Below are positions 27,373-40,400 of a stretch of DNA of 64,000 nt, one piece after another (the stretch's first letter is position 1; the number at the start of each line of letters is the position of its first letter). The notes beneath the pieces are model-generated. The model saw only the letters and a program-made list of their open reading frames with translations. It had not been told where the DNA came from and did not search any database. The translations under genes were made by a program, and so were the position numbers. Location: contig OY759263.1 in NCBI GenBank assembly GCA_963662155.1, positions 8,454,988 through 8,518,987 on the forward strand. Reading direction: 5' to 3'. Source of the stretch: Lamellibrachia columna. Lineage: Eukaryota; Annelida; Polychaeta; Sabellida; Siboglinidae.

Positions 27373-27965
27373 GTTGAACCAAACTAAGGCGTTTTATTTT
27401 TTTTATTAGTTGGTTTACGAATCGGCCGACTCGATATATTTGTGTTATTTCTTCTTTTTTTTTTCTTCGTCCAACCAAACTAACGCGTTTTATTGTTTTT
27501 ATTACAGGGACTCCGGTTCCTCGCCGGTTCCTCGTACGAAGGTCGTTGTGCGCCGCAGATCCTCCAGTAGGCCATAGATCTATTTTATTTTAAACAAACT
27601 TCTTTATTCCACGTACAAAAGCATATTTTCTTAAAAGAATATTGTGTTTTGCGCACTTTTTTTCGGTTCAAGTAGCGCCGCGTTGCATCAGCGTCTTCTA
27701 CAGTGACCGTCAGTTGTTTATATTATCGCTCACCGCGGATGCAATCCGCAGCCATATTTGAACTGCAAAAGTGCGCAAAAACTACAACATTTCTAAAGAA
27801 TATATGTTTTTTGTACGTGGAATGATGTAGATTTATTTATTGAATTAATGCACTGGCATAGAAAAAAATTAGGTAAGAATGTTATTGAGCGGCGTGAATA
27901 ATAATGGCCAATCTGGTTCATGATTACCAACCCGTAAACCAATTAATAAAAAGGCCTAATAACAA
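27373..27965. mobile_element. nested fold-back (MITE-like) element
   Basis: An inner imperfect palindrome of about 240 bp has arms 27593-27656 and 27771-27834 (TTCCACGTACAAAA / TTTTTTGTACGTGGAA and GTGCGCAAAA / TTTTGCGCAC), and the 110-bp loop is itself partly palindromic (TTGCATC/GATGCAA). Outer inverted words TTATTAGTTGGTTTACG (about 27404) and CGTAAACCAATTAATAA (about 27932) enclose it, and AACCAAACTAA(G/C)GCGTTTTA is repeated at 27378 and 27474. No coding capacity. Probably a non-autonomous DNA transposon, possibly one inside another. Confidence 0.6.
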
Positions 27966-28149
27966 TATATGCCCGGTACACGCACACGTGCTTGGGTAGT
28001 CGCGGAACAATCTTCTTGTCGCTAGTTTAGTCAATTAATGCTGTTGCAAACAAAGTTTTTGTTTTTGAAACCATCAATTTCCTTTACCATTCTACAAACA
28101 AACCCTCAAATAAATAAGCGGTATTCGTAAAAATCTTAAATTCAAGGAA

Positions 28150-29507
28150 CCAGTAAATATGCAAAATTGTTAAATAGATGGGTGATAATGCACTCACTCA
28201 CTCACTCCCTCCCGTTACCCCCTGTCTGCCCCCTCCCCCCTTGCCTTGCGCCAGGTGTTGACGTAACTGACATCATCGGCTGCCTTTGTCCGGTTGACCG
28301 AATTTTAGATCTTATCAACCGTGGCGAGTCTGTCCTCAGTGGCGAATGACTCACCCGTGGCGTATTTTCCCGGTCACGTCAGCTACCGGGCACTGCAGGA
28401 CCTACTGGCAACGGACTACTGCGTATGGCGTCATTATTCTTTATCTATGCCAGGAAAATCCCGCATATTCACAAACGTGCGCACAGGTGATCAATGAGCA
28501 CACATTTCGGTGTAAGCATATATTGTACATTTATACGCACGCATGCACGTACGAACGCATGCATCTACGCACCCACGCACATGATAATCCTGTTCTAATT
28601 CGCATGTTTGTTTCACAACCGTCCGCTTATTCCTCCGCAAAGCCAGTGACTATATCAACAAAATGACTGTGATCCGTGTTTGTCGTGTCTTGTCAGTGAC
28701 AACATATATTTTATCAGGTTGAACATGCTTATCTCATTTCTGATCTCACGTGTGCGCGCGTGTTGCTTGCATGCATGCACGCATGAGCGCATGCATGCAC
28801 GCACACACGTACGAGCGCATGCATGCGCGCACGTACGTATATATGTACATATATACATGGGATACATAATGTAGACGTACTACGTACGTATGTATGTGTG
28901 AATACAACTTTACATGCATGCGTGCATGTATATATATATATGCATTTAATGTATAAGACCTGGGATGAACGCAACGTTGCTACTGGGGCTACAGTAACGA
29001 TGTGTTGATTACAGGTAAACACACACGACGGCTTTGAGCGGTAGCCGAGTACTGTCAAGGCGAGTCTATCGTGACAGGCCGCGCTGCGTGTTTCACTCAG
29101 CCACTTACTGTTATTGTCGCTCATTTTCCAGCCGGTCTCAAACAATGTCCGCTACTGACACAGCGTAGGCAGCCTTCTCGTTGCCGGTACAGTAGTTCAT
29201 ACGGTGACACAAGCCGTATGTACTCACGTAACGTGTTAATTCATACGCGGTTAACACCTGTATCGATGTGTCATCACCGCAGGTACGTAGCCGTGTTGAC
29301 GTCGTCGTCCAATCAGACGACGTCTCGGTCCGTGTCTAATTTTAGATATGATTTCATCAGGGGTCACAACAAAGAGCTGCTTGGCTGCGTCCGTTCTGAC
29401 GTCCGACTCGCAGGTAGACGGTCAATACAAATGCAACATTAATATGTCCGTGTATAAAGAACATGCTAAACACCACACGATTAAGGTCATGTTTCTCCCC
29501 CCGATTG

Positions 29508-29575
<68 letters not shown>

Positions 29576-30546
29576 GGTTGTCTTCTATAATGTATAGTTC
29601 GAAATGTGTTGTTGAAACAAGGCTTAATTTTCTGCCGCGGGTAAATAACAACAGTAACAGCAGTTTGTGACGGCGGCGTCTCTTACCTTAATTGATCTTA
29701 TCTATAGGGCAGCTGAGTCTCTCCACCCGACTTAATAATGATGGTTTTTGTCCGGGGACATCTTGACCCGAAAATTTATCTAGGATATATCGGCCCGACT
29801 AGCTGACGTAATGTCTCTAAACCTAACACAGTTATACCTGCCCGGGACTGCCAGACATGAACAACTGGGGCAGCCACTTGACCATCACTGTGCACATGTG
29901 TCCGTCAACATTTGTATAATGAATGTCCTCCGTGCATGTCCATGTGCTAACGCGTGCATTCACGCACGAACTCACGCACGGACCACAAGGGTCAGTGTGT
30001 TACATGCCAACGTAATTTACAATTGCCTTGGGGAATTGAGAGCCGCAACCACGAACTAGTTACTCTAGATCTAATACAAAATGCACATTTGGCATCAGAA
30101 ATTAAAATGCGAACCAGTGTTCACCTTCTCATTTAATAAACCTCTCCCACACAGTGGTATATACAGCCGCAATCGCAGTTTCATTGACAACAATGTACAT
30201 CATATTGCGATAAAATCGTCGAGTACGGTCACGCAACAATCCGGCGTTGCAGCCACAATCAATAACTATATAATAATATATACACATCATCTGGAGTGCT
30301 TCGAGATTGCAGTCGTGACATCAACAACTATGTAGTTTATAGGGTTTATAGGATGCATTTAATATTTTTGTAGAGCAAATATACCTTAAGTCCTCTTATA
30401 TATAAAGACACTGACATTCAACAGTCATAACCAGTCACTTTATATTCAGATTCTGAAATTCAAAATCAGTCACTTAATCAACCACAAGTTGCATAAGTTG
30501 GTGTACGTGCTTGCGTGCATGTTGGTCGTACGTATGCGTAGGCCCG

Positions 30547-30606
<60 letters not shown>

Positions 30607-30660
30607 TTAGTCACTGCAATGTGAGTGCATTATATGTACGTGTGTTAATATCACATAACT
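28150..30660. other. gene-free stretch with GCAT/ACGC-rich tracts
   Basis: Contains GCAT-rich simple sequence (about 28530-28580, 28760-28935) and (GTGC)n microsatellites at 29508-29575 and 30545-30606. I looked on the minus strand for ectodomain exons of the death-domain gene and found none with both splice sites and a protein signature. Confidence 0.4.
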
Positions 30661-30720
30661 AGGTGTGCGTGCGTACATTGTTGAACTACACGGAATGGTG
30701 CTGAACGCGTGCACGCATGT

Positions 30721-32298
30721 CTACGCGTGTGTGTCAATGTTTGGAGGTAACGCAGCCCTCCAGCCTTCCAGCAAAGCCGTGTGGAGCCGTTTAACGATGG
30801 CTCCGTATGCGGGATCATTGCCTCGGTTCACGTTCTCTTCGGGGTCGATGGCGTGGTCGTAGAGCTCGACGTGACCGCGGGGGTACACCTTGTCGGGGAG
30901 ACGCCGCGGTGTCGGCAGGTCCTCGTAGGCCATCCACTCGGTGTAGCGGTAGCGGTCCGTGCGCATGCTGTAGCCCATGTAGACGTTGGAGCCGACGTCC
31001 ATGCGCGGATACTGCGAGAACGCCGCCGTCTTCCAGCGTCTCGCCGGGTCTCGCATGAGCCGCACGAGACTCACGCCCTCGCTGCACGTGCGCACGAGCG
31101 TCGAGTTCTCGGGACAGAGCGGCACCGGCGGCAGACCGGCAGCCTCGGCCAGTGTCGGGAACAGGTCGACGAACTCCGTCAGCCGGTCGGTGACTGCGCC
31201 GCCGCCGTCGCCGTCTGTCACCCCCGGCACGTGAACCATCATGGGCGCGTGTGTCGCCAGCTCGAAGTCGGTGTGTTTGCACCACTCGCCGTGTTCCCCT
31301 AGCTGCCAGCCGTGGTCTCCCCAGAAACTCACGATCGTGTCGTTGGCCAGTCCTAGTTGGTCCAGCGTCGAGACGACGCGACCGACCAGAGAGTCGACGT
31401 ACGAGATGGCGGCGTAGTAGGCGCGGCGTAGCTGGCGTACCTTGAACGGCGGCAGTGTCGTGTTGATGGCGCCGTAGCCGTACTTGTTCTTGATGTCGAC
31501 ATAGCTACGCAACTCATCGAAGTTCGCCCAAGCGATCTCGGGCAGATCGACCGGCGCGTATGCATTGTCGGGAAGACGTATTTCCGCTTCCGGGTAATAC
31601 TTAAGGAAGCTCGCTGGAAAAAAGAACGGCAGATGAGGACGATGGAACCCGACGGCGACGAAGAAGGGCTGCTCTGCCGACCGGGCGGCGGGCGCCAACC
31701 GCTTGAGAGTCTCGACGGCATGGTCGGCCGTCATGGTGTCTATCAGCGGGTGTCGGTCGACCTCGCTATCGTTAGCCGCATACCAACTATAGCGAGGGTA
31801 TTTGTCCCAGTATTTACTGTGAGCGTGGAAGTATTTCTCCGTCCACGACACTGGGTCGTCGTGACCGGATGCGATGCCCGGATGGAAGATCTTCCCCATG
31901 CCAGTCGTCACGTAGCCGTGCTCTTTGAAGTACTGCGGTATCGTCGTGAAGTTGCCGCCGACGTGCCGGAAGTAGGCGATCAGATCGTGCACATGTGTCG
32001 TGTCGGGCCGCCTTCCGGTCAGCAGCGACGTGCGACTTGGGGAACATACGGCTTGCTGGACGTAGGCACGTCCCATGACGAGACTGCGACTGGCCAATGC
32101 GTCCAGGTTGGGCGTGTGCATCTTGGGAGAGACGCGTGACGGGAAGTGACGTCCGGCGTAGGCTCCCAGCTGCGGCCTCATGTCGTCAGATACGAGAAAC
32201 AGAACGTTCTTTCGTCTCGGCGCCACCGCCGACCACGTGGAGCCAAACACCGCGGCGAGACATCCTACTAGCAGCGCCACACGGCGGACACCTGCCAT
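30721..32298 (-). CDS. iduronate-2-sulfatase (intronless)
   Basis: Lysosomal sulfatase that removes the 2-O-sulfate of iduronate in heparan and dermatan sulfate. The chosen Met (32298) starts a signal peptide, MAGVRRVALLVGCLAAVFG, and gives 525 residues, close to the 550 of human IDS; an in-frame Met 16 codons upstream is less likely. Active-site motifs are intact: LVSDDM (metal Asp38/39), CSPSR (Cys85, converted to formylglycine), GKIFHPG (Lys136, His139), GFHRPHLPF, and GDHGWQLGEHGEW (Asp328, His329). IDS-family features QQAVCSPSRTSLLTGRRPDTT, and SQYPR followed by MGYSMRTDRYRYTEWM are present. The frame is uninterrupted, whereas the vertebrate gene has several introns. The locally high GC contrasts with its surroundings. 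Confidence 0.93.
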   Translation of the reverse strand: MAGVRRVALLVGCLAAVFGSTWSAVAPRRKNVLFLVSDDMRPQLGAYAGRHFPSRVSPKMHTPNLDALASRSLVMGRAYVQQAVCSPSRTSLLTGRRPDTTHVHDLIAYFRHVGGNFTTIPQYFKEHGYVTTGMGKIFHPGIASGHDDPVSWTEKYFHAHSKYWDKYPRYSWYAANDSEVDRHPLIDTMTADHAVETLKRLAPAARSAEQPFFVAVGFHRPHLPFFFPASFLKYYPEAEIRLPDNAYAPVDLPEIAWANFDELRSYVDIKNKYGYGAINTTLPPFKVRQLRRAYYAAISYVDSLVGRVVSTLDQLGLANDTIVSFWGDHGWQLGEHGEWCKHTDFELATHAPMMVHVPGVTDGDGGGAVTDRLTEFVDLFPTLAEAAGLPPVPLCPENSTLVRTCSEGVSLVRLMRDPARRWKTAAFSQYPRMDVGSNVYMGYSMRTDRYRYTEWMAYEDLPTPRRLPDKVYPRGHVELYDHAIDPEENVNRGNDPAYGAIVKRLHTALLEGWRAALPPNIDTHA

Positions 32299-32835
32299 GT
32301 CACAGTCGGTGGTCTCGCGGGTAATCTGGGCAAGCAGACACAACAAGCGGTTGACAGAAGCAACATTAGAACCAGTGCCAAGTTCGATTTACCGACTAAC
32401 ACCGACCAGTGGTCAGTGAACGGATCTGGGTCAGTTGGTCAGTTTAACGTTTGACGAACGAGAATTAGTCAACACTGGTTGTTTCACAGTGGTGGCAAGC
32501 ACGACATGCAACACACCCCAGCGTTTAAAGTTCCTAAATGTAATATTAATAACATTAATATCGATCATTATACTAGCACAAACAGAACAGTCATACTACA
32601 TTATGAAACGATACGAAGAAGATTACTGCAATACGGGTAAATGCTCTTGATGTTGTCTGCTTGTTGCCATGTTGATCACTGGTTGACCAGAGGCAGAGGC
32701 CGGTTTACCAGTGCTGTTCATGACATACATAAATATAGATCACGACCCTGGTGAACTCGTAATTACCAGTCGAGAACTCGACATTTAAAAAGGAGCCCCA
32801 GTTGACGACTCGTAATTATGAGTTGACCGGGGTTC

Positions 32836-33537
32836 GTGAACTCTGTTTACGTCATTCGAACATCGCATTCGAACGCAGCAAGAGCTTCCACCACCTTGAT
32901 CGCTAAAGCCCGCCATACACCTACCGATTCTTCATTTACACACACGTTGGCGACTACTTTTTCAGCTGGCAACGTTATATGTGTGTTCTCCACAAACATT
33001 TGGCAACTTTATATGTGTGTTCTCCACAGACATTTGGCAACTTTATATTTGTGTTCTCCACAAACATTTGGCAACTTTATATGTGTGTTCTCCACAAACA
33101 TTTTGCAACTTTATATGTGTGTTCTCCACAAACATTTGGCAACTTTATATGTGTATTCTCCACAAACATTTGGCAACTTTATATGTGTGTTCTCAACAAA
33201 CATTTTGCAACTTTATATGTGTGTTCTCCACAAACATTTGGCAACTTTATATGTGTGTTCTCCACAAACATTTGGCAACTTTATATGTGTGTTCTCCACA
33301 GACATTTGGCAACTTTATATTTGTGTTCTCCACAAACATTTTGCAACTTTATATGTGTGTTCTCCACAAACATTTTGCAACTTTATATGTGTGTTCTCCA
33401 CAAACGTTTGGCAACTTTATATGTGTGTTCTCCACAGACATTTGGCAACTTTATATTTGTGTTCTCCACAAACATTTGGCAACTTTATATGTGTGTGTTC
33501 TCCACAAACATTTTGCAACTTGATGTGTGTGTTATGA
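32836..33537 (+). repeat. 34-bp satellite, 16 units (array 32986-33530)
   Basis: Unit TTCTCCACAAACATTTGGCA plus ACTTTATATGTGTG. Because 34 is not a multiple of three and no frame of the unit has a stop, all three plus frames stay open and each gives the same 34-residue peptide period. Variants recur together: the AGAC form always pairs with ATTTGTG (units 2, 10, 14), showing block duplication. The apparent 233-aa protein is therefore not evidence of a gene. Confidence 0.9.
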
Positions 33538-34017
33538 AACAGTTGGCAGCACCTTTTTTTGTGGACGTCCACCACTGATTTGGCATTGGCTGATGGGTAG
33601 TTCACTGAGATGTAGTTAAAGTATTCTAGTTTGTATATGGAGTCATTGCTATAAAACACAACTACAGTTTCACTTTCCATAACATTTTATATATTGAATT
33701 CTGGACATATTACATCTTTAAATTATAAACAATGCTGAAATTAAATCTTTCAACTACATAAAATGTTGATCTAATGGTGTGGACTTAATTATTATTAATA
33801 ATTTATCACACTTCAGTTTTGGTCTTTCTGTTGTGTGCAAAGCATGGATGCACAGTGTCTGTTGTTCGCGGGTTTCAAGATTAATCCATCTGTGAGGAAA
33901 GGGTGCTATTTTTGAGAAAAAATTAGTTGCCCAAAATGAAGACATGCCGTAGCTGTCATTTCATAATATTAATTATGAAGTATGTAAACATCCATAATTT
34001 TATATTAATGACTCCAG

Positions 34018-34151
34018 CCCATCCTCAGGGTTTTCAAAAGGGTGTACACAAACAGCTCAGGGTTTCTGGAATAATTTTTTTTTTATTTTACAGTTAAAAA
34101 ATTCTCTAAAAAATGGGGGTTCATTCAAACCCCCAACCCCCAAGGATGGGC
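34018..34151. mobile_element. 134-bp MITE-like element
   Basis: Starts CCCATCCTCAGGG and ends CCCCCAAGGATGGG (inverted). It contains an inner near-palindrome GGGGGTTCATTCAAACCCCC. No coding capacity; target duplication not evident. Confidence 0.45.
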
Positions 34152-34499
34152 ATGTGACTGTATGCACAAATTATTACACTGTTATTTTTAGTATTTGCTA
34201 ACTGATAAATAGTCATAATTAAGTACACTACACATATAAATCACTATTTGCTACTTACAAATACAGTCAATAAAGGTATATCTGAACATAAAACTCCAAA
34301 AAAACTTGTGAACATTACAAAATTAATATTTCTGTAAATATAATGCAATATCATCTTAGCTACAATTTCCCACAAATTACCATACATTACTATGAAATTT
34401 TTTTAAGATCGAAGAGAGAGACTGCAAGCATTCTCGCTAGCTAGGAGTGGTAGTAGTACTACACTACTCCTGGCAGATTGACCTGTTGTAACGTGGATT

Positions 34500-35167
34500 T
34501 GTCAGTTTATTCCACTCCATGTGCAGATGTATGCTGAATCATTTGTACTTTGCTTTGCTTCCACTTCTTGGTTGACGTGTTTCTGGGAACCAGCCTGTGC
34601 CCAAACTTCAAAGAGCGTTCCCACAAAATACTCATCAGAAATGTAGAAATGGGCATGCACTGACATGTCAATAATAAATTTTCTAAATGCTCACTGAAGC
34701 TCAGCTTGGCAATTCAGTCTTGGTTTGAGCACTACTTCTGCATTGTTTCATTGTGCAGGTATTTCTGAAGCCATAAACTTACCAACTTACTTGTCTTTTC
34801 AAACTGTTTCAATAATGGCTTAGCCACTGTCTGAACATTATTTACAGCTTCCTGGCTGTTACCAGATATTGGGTAACATATTAACAGTTGGAATAGATGC
34901 AAACAAATGTGATATTTTAGTAAATTTGCAGTGATATATGCAATAGAAAAGTAATATAATGTTACTTATTACCTCAGGATCTATTACATTTATTACTGTT
35001 ACAGCAAACTTGGAGTACTGGTATGTACTTGACCACCTGGGAGTATCGATGTCAGATCGGTCATTTCTATGAAGCAATTCAATTAAAAAAATAATCAATT
35101 CCAATTGACTTTTAAAATTCAATTCCAATTCCAGGACAAATTCAGAATGGAACTGACCCCATGTCTG
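34500..35167. mobile_element. hAT-like element remnant
   Basis: The right end, read from 35167 leftward, begins CAGACATGGGGTCAGTTCCA and is followed by a subterminal array of AATTCCAATT words. The interior (GCATTGTTTCATTGTGCAGG, then GCTTAGCCACTG and ATCTATTAC words) is shared with 45655-45890 and 18760-18900. The left terminus was not found; probably truncated. Confidence 0.5.
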
Positions 35168-36099
35168 TAAAACGCTGCTCATAACTGATGAGTTAGAAGA
35201 ATGAGAGTCCCCGGATATTTACTTAGACTCTGTATAAACATCCGGGTTGCGTCACATTGGATAGTACTGTTTGGAATGAGGCAGTTGTGACCAACAGATG
35301 CCAATCCATGGTGCACCACGTTAATCGGGGCTAGACTCAAGTCAAGTCTCAAGACCAAAGACAAAGTCATGAGCAAAAACCAAAAAGGAAAACGCCAAAA
35401 CCAGGCAGTAGGCCTATGACATCGCACATCCACCTATTCACTTGGACTTAACAATAACCAATACCCTCTTGATACATGGGCACACAAATATTCTGAGACT
35501 GAATTTGCCAAAGAGTGATCTGTTTATTTGAGTAAAACCACTCGAGTCTTGAAACACTACAGTATATTTACCTAATATCGCCCACGCTCTTTGTCAACTT
35601 TGCAGCAATAAAGCTTCTGGTCTCCGTTTACTTTGTTAACATTCACATTTACTGTCGCGGTATACCCGATGAATAAGGGAAGGCACCACTCGATACAAAA
35701 TACCTGTTAACAATTGCGCAGCTTATTAGAAGATAGTTACCAACTTCAAGACTTTATGTTTACTTGTGATCTGCCCAGGCCATGGGCGTAGAGGCTAGAG
35801 TCTTATTTGTCAAATGTTATGCGCCGTAAATAATTAATTGTAAGTGCCTTGTTTTCCGTACTCCACTGGCGGATTGCACAATATTACTGTCTATCGTCAT
35901 ACATGGCTATTGAGTTTTACATAGCTGAAATTGCATCATTACAAAACAAGTACTATTTTGAATAAGGAACCTGCTAACTAATTATGTCGTACAATATTTC
36001 AATACACACAAATCTGTATCGTCTGCTTCAAGCTAATCGCCCGTAGAAATATCGGCTCGTGGTGTACTTTATTGGAAGAGCATATATTTGCTTGTAAAC

Positions 36100-37452
36100 A
36101 TGGATAACATTAACACAAAAGTAAGTCGACGGTGTATTTTGAAAATGGCATTGACAAAAAGTAAAGCGCCATTTTCCTATTTCGCGGAATCTTGGTCATT
36201 ACTACGAAATCAGACGCGTTCGACGTGCGTCTCGTTTACATCACGGACATGGTCAGCGGACTTGTAATTAGATTTTTCTTTGTATCATATGTATATAATT
36301 ATATATTTAATACCTGACCATCAGGGACAGGAGCGTCCGCATGATTGTCAATATGGAGTGGGGGCAATAAATCTCTGCTTTCTAATTTTGACCAGAATTG
36401 GCAGAAATCTTTACACTTACCGGGGTACCAAAATGTCCACTTTCAATGTCAATGTCACAATGACAATATTTACTATTATAGAATATAGTTATTTTATTCT
36501 GGTCGGTGTAGTTTTATGTAATATAAAATGCCGTTTTTACACAAATTTGATGAACATTTGGATGGAATCGATATTCAAAATAACTACCAGGTCCAGGTAT
36601 TTCATCTATCGAATGCAAACATTTAATAGTTTTGAGTGAATGACTTATTAACATATCAAAAATATACACTTCTCAAAGTGAGGCTAGTGCCGGAAATGCT
36701 GTTTGATCACTTTCATGAGGTGATTATTTCAAATAGTTGCACATACATTTTCATCCGATAAAGTAAAATATGGTGTATTTATAGAGTGTGCTGACATGTA
36801 ACAGTTCTGCCATCTAGCAATAAATGTCATTTTAGATATATGAAAATATTTTTTTTCAGAAAAGTAATCTTTTTTAGACATTTAAGCTCGCAGTGACCAT
36901 ATCTGGTTTCATATCTGACTAATGATGTATCTAATGTGAGATCCACCAAGATCTTAAAATCAGGCAAAATCTGATTGGTAGAGAATAATGACTTAATGAT
37001 TTCTTCTAACTCATAACTACTGACTTTTACTTATTCAATATAGCAGGTCTGCAGCATAGATATTTCTCAACGTTTTCAAACTAAATTCTAGGATGACTAG
37101 TTCTGGGAACAAAGGTGATAGACAGAGAAAGCAATAGAAGTGTGAGATGGATTAAAGAGGCCAAATTGATCAAGAAAGACGACACCAATTATGAGTCATC
37201 ACAAGGGGGGATACCGATCCAGCCACTTATGGGATGGCCTGCTGTCAGACTCTCGATTGACAGTCTGGCACTCTAACCGTCGAACTACTGCACCCCACAA
37301 TTCTGTATAAATCCTTGTAAATACCAATTCCGATTGAGTTTTGCCATCTATCAGGCTACAAAATATACCTACATCAAGTAATGTGCCCATAGATTTGAAA
37401 CAAATCTAAAAATATGGGACATGGCCGTATTCCATATGTATGTATGTGTATG

Positions 37453-37484
<32 letters not shown>

Positions 37485-40400
37485 TGTATGTATGTATGTA
37501 TGCATATGTATAATTTGGGTAAAGTGTTTACATTTGAATGCTCTGTGCCTTGATTATATTTAAGCAGAATCAGCTGGTATACATGCAAGAGGGAAGAAAG
37601 AAAGTATCTGGAATTTCATAAAAAAAACTTGAACTAGGCATGGATGTCACAGGCAGACATGTTGTACAGTAACAGAAGAATCAGCTGACAATAATGACAA
37701 AGTTTTATACAATTGTGTTACAGAGAAGTCTGGTAGAAGACTATGAAGATGACTGTGGCAGTTTCAATTTGCTGACAGGGTAAGTATGTGTAATTTTGGC
37801 TTAATATTAAACATTTAATTAGTTTATTGTAACACAGTGGTTTAATATAATATTATGACATTTAATTTTGACATTTTGCTATCAAAAAGAGGGTGCCTCG
37901 ATTAGCATAATAATGAAGTTTTCTCAACTTACTGATTTTACTAAGTATTCATGTTTGTACGTGGATTATTAACATGTATTATGATTAACAATATACACAC
38001 ATGACATGGTTATATTGGAATTTCTTGAATTATCAATATCTATCAATATTTTTTAACTTGGGTAAATGCCATCTACATGCGTTCTTGCCATTGTATAAAA
38101 CTATGGTAAGAACGCATCTTGACTATGCCATAGCAGTATGGTATCCTTACAAAAAAAACATTATTGCAATAGAAAACGTACAAAGAAGAGCAACAAAAGA
38201 ATTACCAGGGATGAGAAACTTAACTTATATAGAAATATTAAAATTACTAAAACTTCCCTCATTATCATATAGATGTCTAGGAGGCAATGTGATTGAAGTT
38301 TTTTAAATTATGCACAATCTATACAACATTGGATCTTCACCTAAACTCTTAAAATGGGAGGATGTATCCTTCAGGACTGGAAATAGAGGTCATACTCTAA
38401 AATTATTTACTCAAAGAGCAAAAACAAATATAAGAAAAAATGCTTTCCCATCAGAGTGACTGAACCTTGGAATTCCCTCCCGGAAACAGTCTTTCATGCA
38501 AAATTTTTAAATACTTTTAAAAACAGCCTGGACCAATTCTTGTCCATTCAGGAAATTCTGTATAATTTAGAAGCACCATTAAAAATAGGAACCAGAATTT
38601 TTAAACTATTAATAGATGACGAAGAAGATCTGATCATTGAGGAGTCACAAGAATCCTGCGATCAGAACCATCTTAAGGTATCTTAAGGTAAGGTATGACT
38701 TTCAATAATAATGGACTAAGTGTATTTATCATTGATGAAATTAATGAATGAAATACGTTTAAAAAATGGCAAATGTTTATTTCATTATTAACTGATACTA
38801 ACTGTTTAAATTTATACCACAGCATAATTAATAAAGTAACTGCAGTATAAAAAAACTGCAGTTCAGTATTTTGGTGATTTCATATATTGACTAATTTGTT
38901 TGATATCAATACTTTGTAGGTTTGCTGTGACAGATGCTAACATGGCAGACACAGACATGACCACCACGGATGAGACTAGTGCAGACAGGAGTATAGTAGA
39001 TACAGCTAAATGCTCCAGTCTTGACACTGATGATTTACACCATGAAACAAAGCGCAGCAAAGTTGATGTAGGTAGTCTTTACCAAATTCACAATTTTTGT
39101 GAGTGAGGTACACTTTGTTGTCACATTCTGATTTCTGCTACATTTTTCAGTAAGCCCTCTCTTGACTGTTGTTCTTATTTAATATAAAAAATATATGAAA
39201 GGTAACTGGCCCTGTAGTAAATATGCCAAGGTCCAGAGACTGCTCTTTAAAAGAATTGACATTTATGACCCTCTGAGATTGGCATTTTCCAATTAACCAT
39301 GATCCCAATACTCACATCTGGTCAAGAGACTGGTTAACACTACAAATATTATTACATCATGTTGTGGCCATTTAGTTAACAATAGAGTGAGTTAATTTGG
39401 ATAAATCAGCATTTCTTTTGTTACATCTGCATGTCAAGATGTTAACAAGATTGCCACCCAAGGCAAAGGCCCAGATGGCAAGTGGACGAGGAAGCCATTG
39501 GCTTAATGAGAGTCCAAAATTTGTTCACCTGTGTGTAACCCGCCCTCTTGAGATATGTGTCAACCTTGTTTTTAAACATATTCATGCTGCTAGCAGTTAT
39601 ACAATCTGTAGATAATTTGTTCCACTCATTTATTGTCCTCTGTGAGAATGAGCATTTCCTGATATTCAATCTACACAAATCCATTACAAATGCTACCTCA
39701 TGTCCTCTAGTTGTACTATTTTTTTTGAGTGAGAAAAAATATTTCTTGTTCTCTGTATTCACTCTAGCGTATCCATATTTTACAATAATATGGTCTCCAA
39801 GCTTGTATACAGTTCTCTAAATGAGGCCTAACTATTGCTTTATACAGAGGTATAATTTGCTTTTTTCCTTGTATGTTATATCTCTCCTAATCAACCCATG
39901 AATTTAATTACCTGCAACACCACAATGTTCTGAAACTTTCATATCAGCACTCTCCTAAGTCCTTTTCTTTTACAGTAGCATCTAAAACAGTATCTCACAT
40001 TTTATACTTTACATTCAAGTGTATAGGCATTTACATTTCCCAAAATTTAATAACATCTGCTATTTTTCAATCCATTAAAAAAAATCTAGATTGTTTTGTA
40101 AATGTTGTTTGTCATCCATAAATTTCAGCACGTTGCTTGTTATGTTATCGTCCCAGTCATTGATTAAGAATAAGGAAAGTCCTACTACTGATTTGATGTG
40201 GCACTTTGTCGAAAGCTTTCTAAAAATCTAAGTAGATAATATCTACTGGTGATCCCACGTCTGTGCACTAAGTTATTTCTTCAAAAAAACAACATATTTG
40301 TAAAGCATGATCTTGCTTTTAGGAATCCATGTTGAGATGGATTTAACAATTTATGCCTAAAAAGAAAGTCCACCATATGGTCTTTAATTAGCCTTTCTAA

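Larger units (their letters stand above)
33600..36099. other. gene-free stretch with transposon remnants
   Basis: Besides the two elements listed separately, about 35320-35400 holds ACTCAAGTCAAGTCTCAAGA-type simple repeats of transposon-end character. No exon recognised. The last 100 bp before 36100 probably include the promoter of the TEX12-like gene, but no clear core element is visible. Confidence 0.35.

Noticed and set aside
29071..29442. 123-codon frame considered as an ectodomain exon of the death-domain gene
   Set aside because: It is on the opposite strand, and the minus strand here has no acceptor/donor pair with a protein signature.
30781..31302. 173-codon plus-strand frame opposite the sulfatase
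   Set aside because: Antisense shadow of a GC-rich coding exon.
32836..33537. 233-codon frame as a cysteine-rich repeat protein
   Set aside because: The 34-bp satellite is open in all three frames, so the length carries no coding information.
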